A stretch of 64,000 nucleotides of DNA. It comes from Mameliella sp. CS4 (GTDB taxonomy: Bacteria; Pseudomonadota; Alphaproteobacteria; Rhodobacterales; Rhodobacteraceae). Numbering within the stretch: position 1 is the stretch's first letter; every line of letters begins with the position of its first letter. The notes beneath the pieces were generated by a model. That model saw only the letters and a list, made by a program, of their open reading frames with translations, searched no databases and was not told where the DNA came from. Below, piece by piece: positions 61,897 through 64,000 of the stretch. Position numbers and translations under genes: made by a program. The stretch is taken from NCBI RefSeq assembly GCF_019392335.1, contig NZ_JAHXRQ010000002.1:1-64000 (forward strand), read 5' to 3'.

Positions 61897-63345
61897 TCAG
61901 GCTGCCTCGCTCTGCGCCGCTGGCCGGTGCGGTCGCTGCAGAGCCGTTGCGCCGATCTTCAGTCCGGACAGCGCGGCGGCCACCTCGGTGGCGTTCTGGC
62001 GCATGATAGAGGCGGCGGCGGTTGTCTGTTCCACCATCGCCGCGTTTTGTTGAGTCACCGAGTCCATCTGGCTGACGGCCGAGTTGACCTCGGCGAGGGC
62101 GGTGGATTGTTCGCTGGAGGCGGCGGCGATCGCGGCGGACAGGCCCGAGACCTTTTCAAAACTTTCGACGATGGCCTTGAGGTTGTGCCCGGCATTGTCG
62201 ATCAGGTCGACGCCGCTGGTCACTTCCTTCGAGCTGTTCGAGACCAGCTCGGTGATCTGGCGCGCGGCGTCCGATGCATTGCCGGCCAGCACCCGCACCT
62301 CTTCGGCCACCACGGCGAACCCGCTGCCGGCCCTGCCGGCGCGCGCCGCCTCGACGCCCGCGTTCAGGGCCAGCAGATTGGTCTGAAAGGCGATGTCGTC
62401 AATCAGCCCGATGATCCGCGTGATCTGGTTCGAGGAGGTCTGGATGCGGTTCATCGCGCCCGAGGCCTCCTCGACCGTGCGCGCGCCTTCCAGCGCTGTC
62501 TGCGACGCATTGACGGCGACCTGGTTCGCCTCCTGCGTGTTCTTGGAAGAGTTGGCGACGTTTTCGGTCAGTTCGTGCACGGCGGCGGCGGTTTCCTCCA
62601 GCGACGCGGCCTGATTGGCCGTGCGTTCCGACAGGTCGTCCGCGGCGGCCGACACTTCCTCGACGATCTTGACCAGGTTCGACATGGTACCCGTGACCTG
62701 GTTCATGGTGTCCCGCAGGTTCGCGGTGGCGCCGTTCAGCTTGGTCCTCACATCGTCGAAACGCTTGGGGTAGTCGCTGCTGTCGGGGCCGGGGATGACA
62801 TGGGTCAGATCACCCTGTGCCAGTTTCTCGATCGCGGTGTCGATATGGCCGAAGGCGGCGGTCTGTTCCTCTGCCTGGATGCGGAAGGTGGTTTCGACCA
62901 CCCGTTCGATGTCCAGTGCGAAGGCGCGTGTCAGAACACCGACCATGACGGCCAGGCGGGTGCGCTTGCGACGTGGAATACGTTTGAAGAGGGCGGCGAC
63001 GAGGTCGGTCGTGGCCAGCGAATAGGCGGACATGTAAATGTCGAGAGGCAAGTCGATCCGGGCGTGGGTGCGCCCGATCCGGTCGACAGAGGCCAAATAT
63101 TCCGCGTCGAACTCTCCCGAGAGAAGGCGGGTCCAGTGCTTTTTCTGGGCGTTGCGGGCGTATTCCATCCGTTCCGGCCCGTCGAAGAAGGCCGCGGTAT
63201 CGGGGTTGGCCTGGGCGCGCTTGTAGAAGGCGGTCAGAACTGCGTCGAGTTCGGGTTTGAGAAGCTCCCCGACCTCGCGCAGCAAAGCTGCGTTGTCGCC
63301 GTCCAGCTGGAAGTGCGACAGTTTCTGTTGAAGGTCCTTGATCAT
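61897..63345 (-). CDS. Soluble globin-coupled methyl-accepting chemotaxis protein
   Basis: The 482-residue protein has no transmembrane helix. Residues 1-170 are a protoglobin-type sensor with the likely heme-ligating His94 (GRTHARIDLPLDIYMSAYSL). A short HAMP-like link (EKLAQGDLTHVIPG) is followed by a signalling domain (about 200-470) with the highly conserved tip IIGLIDDIAFQTNLLALNAG and VEAARAGRAGSGFAVVAEEV. It should sense oxygen or another gas and control CheA, as HemAT does. It is convergent with the MttB-like gene (15 bases). Confidence 0.88.
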   Translation of the reverse strand: MIKDLQQKLSHFQLDGDNAALLREVGELLKPELDAVLTAFYKRAQANPDTAAFFDGPERMEYARNAQKKHWTRLLSGEFDAEYLASVDRIGRTHARIDLPLDIYMSAYSLATTDLVAALFKRIPRRKRTRLAVMVGVLTRAFALDIERVVETTFRIQAEEQTAAFGHIDTAIEKLAQGDLTHVIPGPDSSDYPKRFDDVRTKLNGATANLRDTMNQVTGTMSNLVKIVEEVSAAADDLSERTANQAASLEETAAAVHELTENVANSSKNTQEANQVAVNASQTALEGARTVEEASGAMNRIQTSSNQITRIIGLIDDIAFQTNLLALNAGVEAARAGRAGSGFAVVAEEVRVLAGNASDAARQITELVSNSSKEVTSGVDLIDNAGHNLKAIVESFEKVSGLSAAIAAASSEQSTALAEVNSAVSQMDSVTQQNAAMVEQTTAAASIMRQNATEVAAALSGLKIGATALQRPHRPAAQSEAA

Positions 63346-63416
63346 CTGCAGTTCCGTGAATAATCGGGTTCGCTACGGCAGATTTAAGCGTGCACAGGTT
63401 AACAAGCCTGCCATTT

Positions 63417-63440
63417 CCCCCGGCATCTCCGGGGGTTCTT
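63417..63440 (-). terminator. Probable urtE terminator
   Basis: CCCCCGG (63417-63423) pairs perfectly with CCGGGGG (63429-63435) around a 5-base loop. It lies 80 bases beyond the urtE stop and before the chemoreceptor gene on the same strand; on the plus strand it is followed by TTCTT. Confidence 0.5.
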
Positions 63441-63515
63441 GGCCCTTGTTTGGCTAAACTTGCGTGCGTTTACGGCGACGGAAAAAGTTTACGAGTCAAA
63501 GTTTTGATGGGTGCA

Positions 63516-64000
63516 TCAGACCGAGACTTTCTTCAGAAGAACCTCCCGCGGGGTGTCTGCCTTGGGCGCGTTGTGGATCACCCGGCCACGTTCCAGCGCC
63601 ACGAAATGATCGCCAAGATCGTAAGCGAAATCAAAGAACTGCTCGACCAGGATGATTGCCATGTCGCCCTTTTGGCGGAGGTATTTGATGACTTCTCCGA
63701 TCTGCTTGATGATGTTGGGCTGAATGCCCTCCGTCGGCTCGTCCAGAAGCAGCAGTTTAGGCTGGGCGATCAGCGCGCGGGCGATGGCCAACTGCTGTTG
63801 CTGTCCCCCCGAAAGATCGCCGCCACGGCGGGCGAGGAACTGCTTGAGGATCGGGAAAAGCTCGAACGTCTCGTCGGGAATGCCCCAGTCCGACTTGGGC
63901 AGGCAGGCATATCCGGTTTCGAGGTTCTCCTTGACGGTCATCAGGGGAAAGATGTCGCGGCCCTGGGGGACGTAGCCGACCCCGGCCCGCGCCAGCGCAT
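63516..64000 (-). CDS. urtE: Urea ABC transporter ATP-binding protein UrtE, C-terminal part (cut by window edge)
   Basis: The gene enters from the right edge: the frame stays open through position 64000 and reads ALARAGVGYVPQGRDIFPLMTVKENL at its visible start, so an internal ATG at 63941 is not the start. The 161 visible residues include the Q-loop, the signature LSGGQQQQLAIARAL, Walker B LLLLDEPTEGIQPNII and the switch region VEQFFDFAYDLGDHFVALERG. The TEGIQPNII form is specific to UrtE rather than the branched-chain amino acid LivF. UrtE energises high-affinity urea uptake; urtD and others should lie to the right. Confidence 0.9.
   Translation of the reverse strand, partial: ALARAGVGYVPQGRDIFPLMTVKENLETGYACLPKSDWGIPDETFELFPILKQFLARRGGDLSGGQQQQLAIARALIAQPKLLLLDEPTEGIQPNIIKQIGEVIKYLRQKGDMAIILVEQFFDFAYDLGDHFVALERGRVIHNAPKADTPREVLLKKVSV

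Noticed and set aside
1..64000. tRNA genes, insertion sequences, attachment sites
   Set aside because: I scanned intergenic stretches for TPsiC-like GGTTCRA motifs, transposase motifs and direct repeats at gene borders and found nothing convincing; the only RNA gene seen is ffs.

Overview
The window looks like chromosome from a marine-type alphaproteobacterium of the Rhodobacterales (Roseobacter/Paracoccus group). The grounds are high GC content, a TrcR (DUF1013) cell-cycle regulator, short overlapping operons, TTTGCAAA sites upstream of prpE like those used by ScfR-family regulators in Rhodobacter, and a typical mix of nucleoside salvage, inositol and methylated-amine genes. No insertion sequence, prophage, CRISPR array or tRNA gene was seen. 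Most genes are ordinary housekeeping or catabolic genes.

Region by region. 1-7 kb: the start of glyA (cut by the window edge), nadK, a secreted protein of unknown function, propionyl-CoA synthetase prpE with an AT-rich operator-like region, and the malic enzyme maeB. 7-11.5 kb: a tightly overlapping salvage operon, cdd-deoA-deoB-add-upp, which takes nucleosides to free bases and sugar phosphates. 11.5-20.7 kb: a SPOR-domain protein, a degenerate M48-like membrane protein, an acyl-CoA synthetase, a sulfotransferase, a small SH3b protein, RNase T2, trcR and an autotransporter with an Asp-rich beta-helix. 20.8-24.7 kb: the dnaX-ybaB-TraB/GumN-recR replication/repair operon. 25-35.5 kb: ankyrin protein, a probable pseudophosphatase, the SRP RNA (ffs), an RlmL-like methyltransferase, a secreted hydrolase, HAD phosphatase, Tat-exported CpdB, NudC, a SRPBCC protein and a DUF4198/FAD-oxidase pair.

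37-46.6 kb is an inositol catabolic locus: iolC(-DUF2090)-iolD-iolE-small membrane protein-PhyH dioxygenase-iolB on the minus strand, an upstream lacI-type regulator, and a divergent Gfo/Idh/MocA dehydrogenase. The gap between the regulator and iolC holds two palindromes of core TTTTGTACAAAA spaced 30 bp apart, plus a LacI-like half-conserved operator. 46.6-52.5 kb: a MarR regulator and a three-gene exported operon of trypsin-like/SH3b protease, two-CxxCH DUF4384 protein and OmpA-domain protein. This operon is the best candidate here for an undescribed system. 52.6-57.7 kb: a polar amino acid ABC transporter, a metallophosphoesterase, an aldo/keto reductase and a DUF411 protein. 57.7-64 kb: a divergent pair of a DMGDH/GcvT-type flavoprotein and an MttB-like methyltransferase around a palindrome, a soluble globin-coupled chemoreceptor, and the 3' part of urtE, cut by the window edge.

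Two families of GC-rich intergenic repeats recur within the window. All functional calls come from reading motifs by eye; no database search or structure prediction was run.
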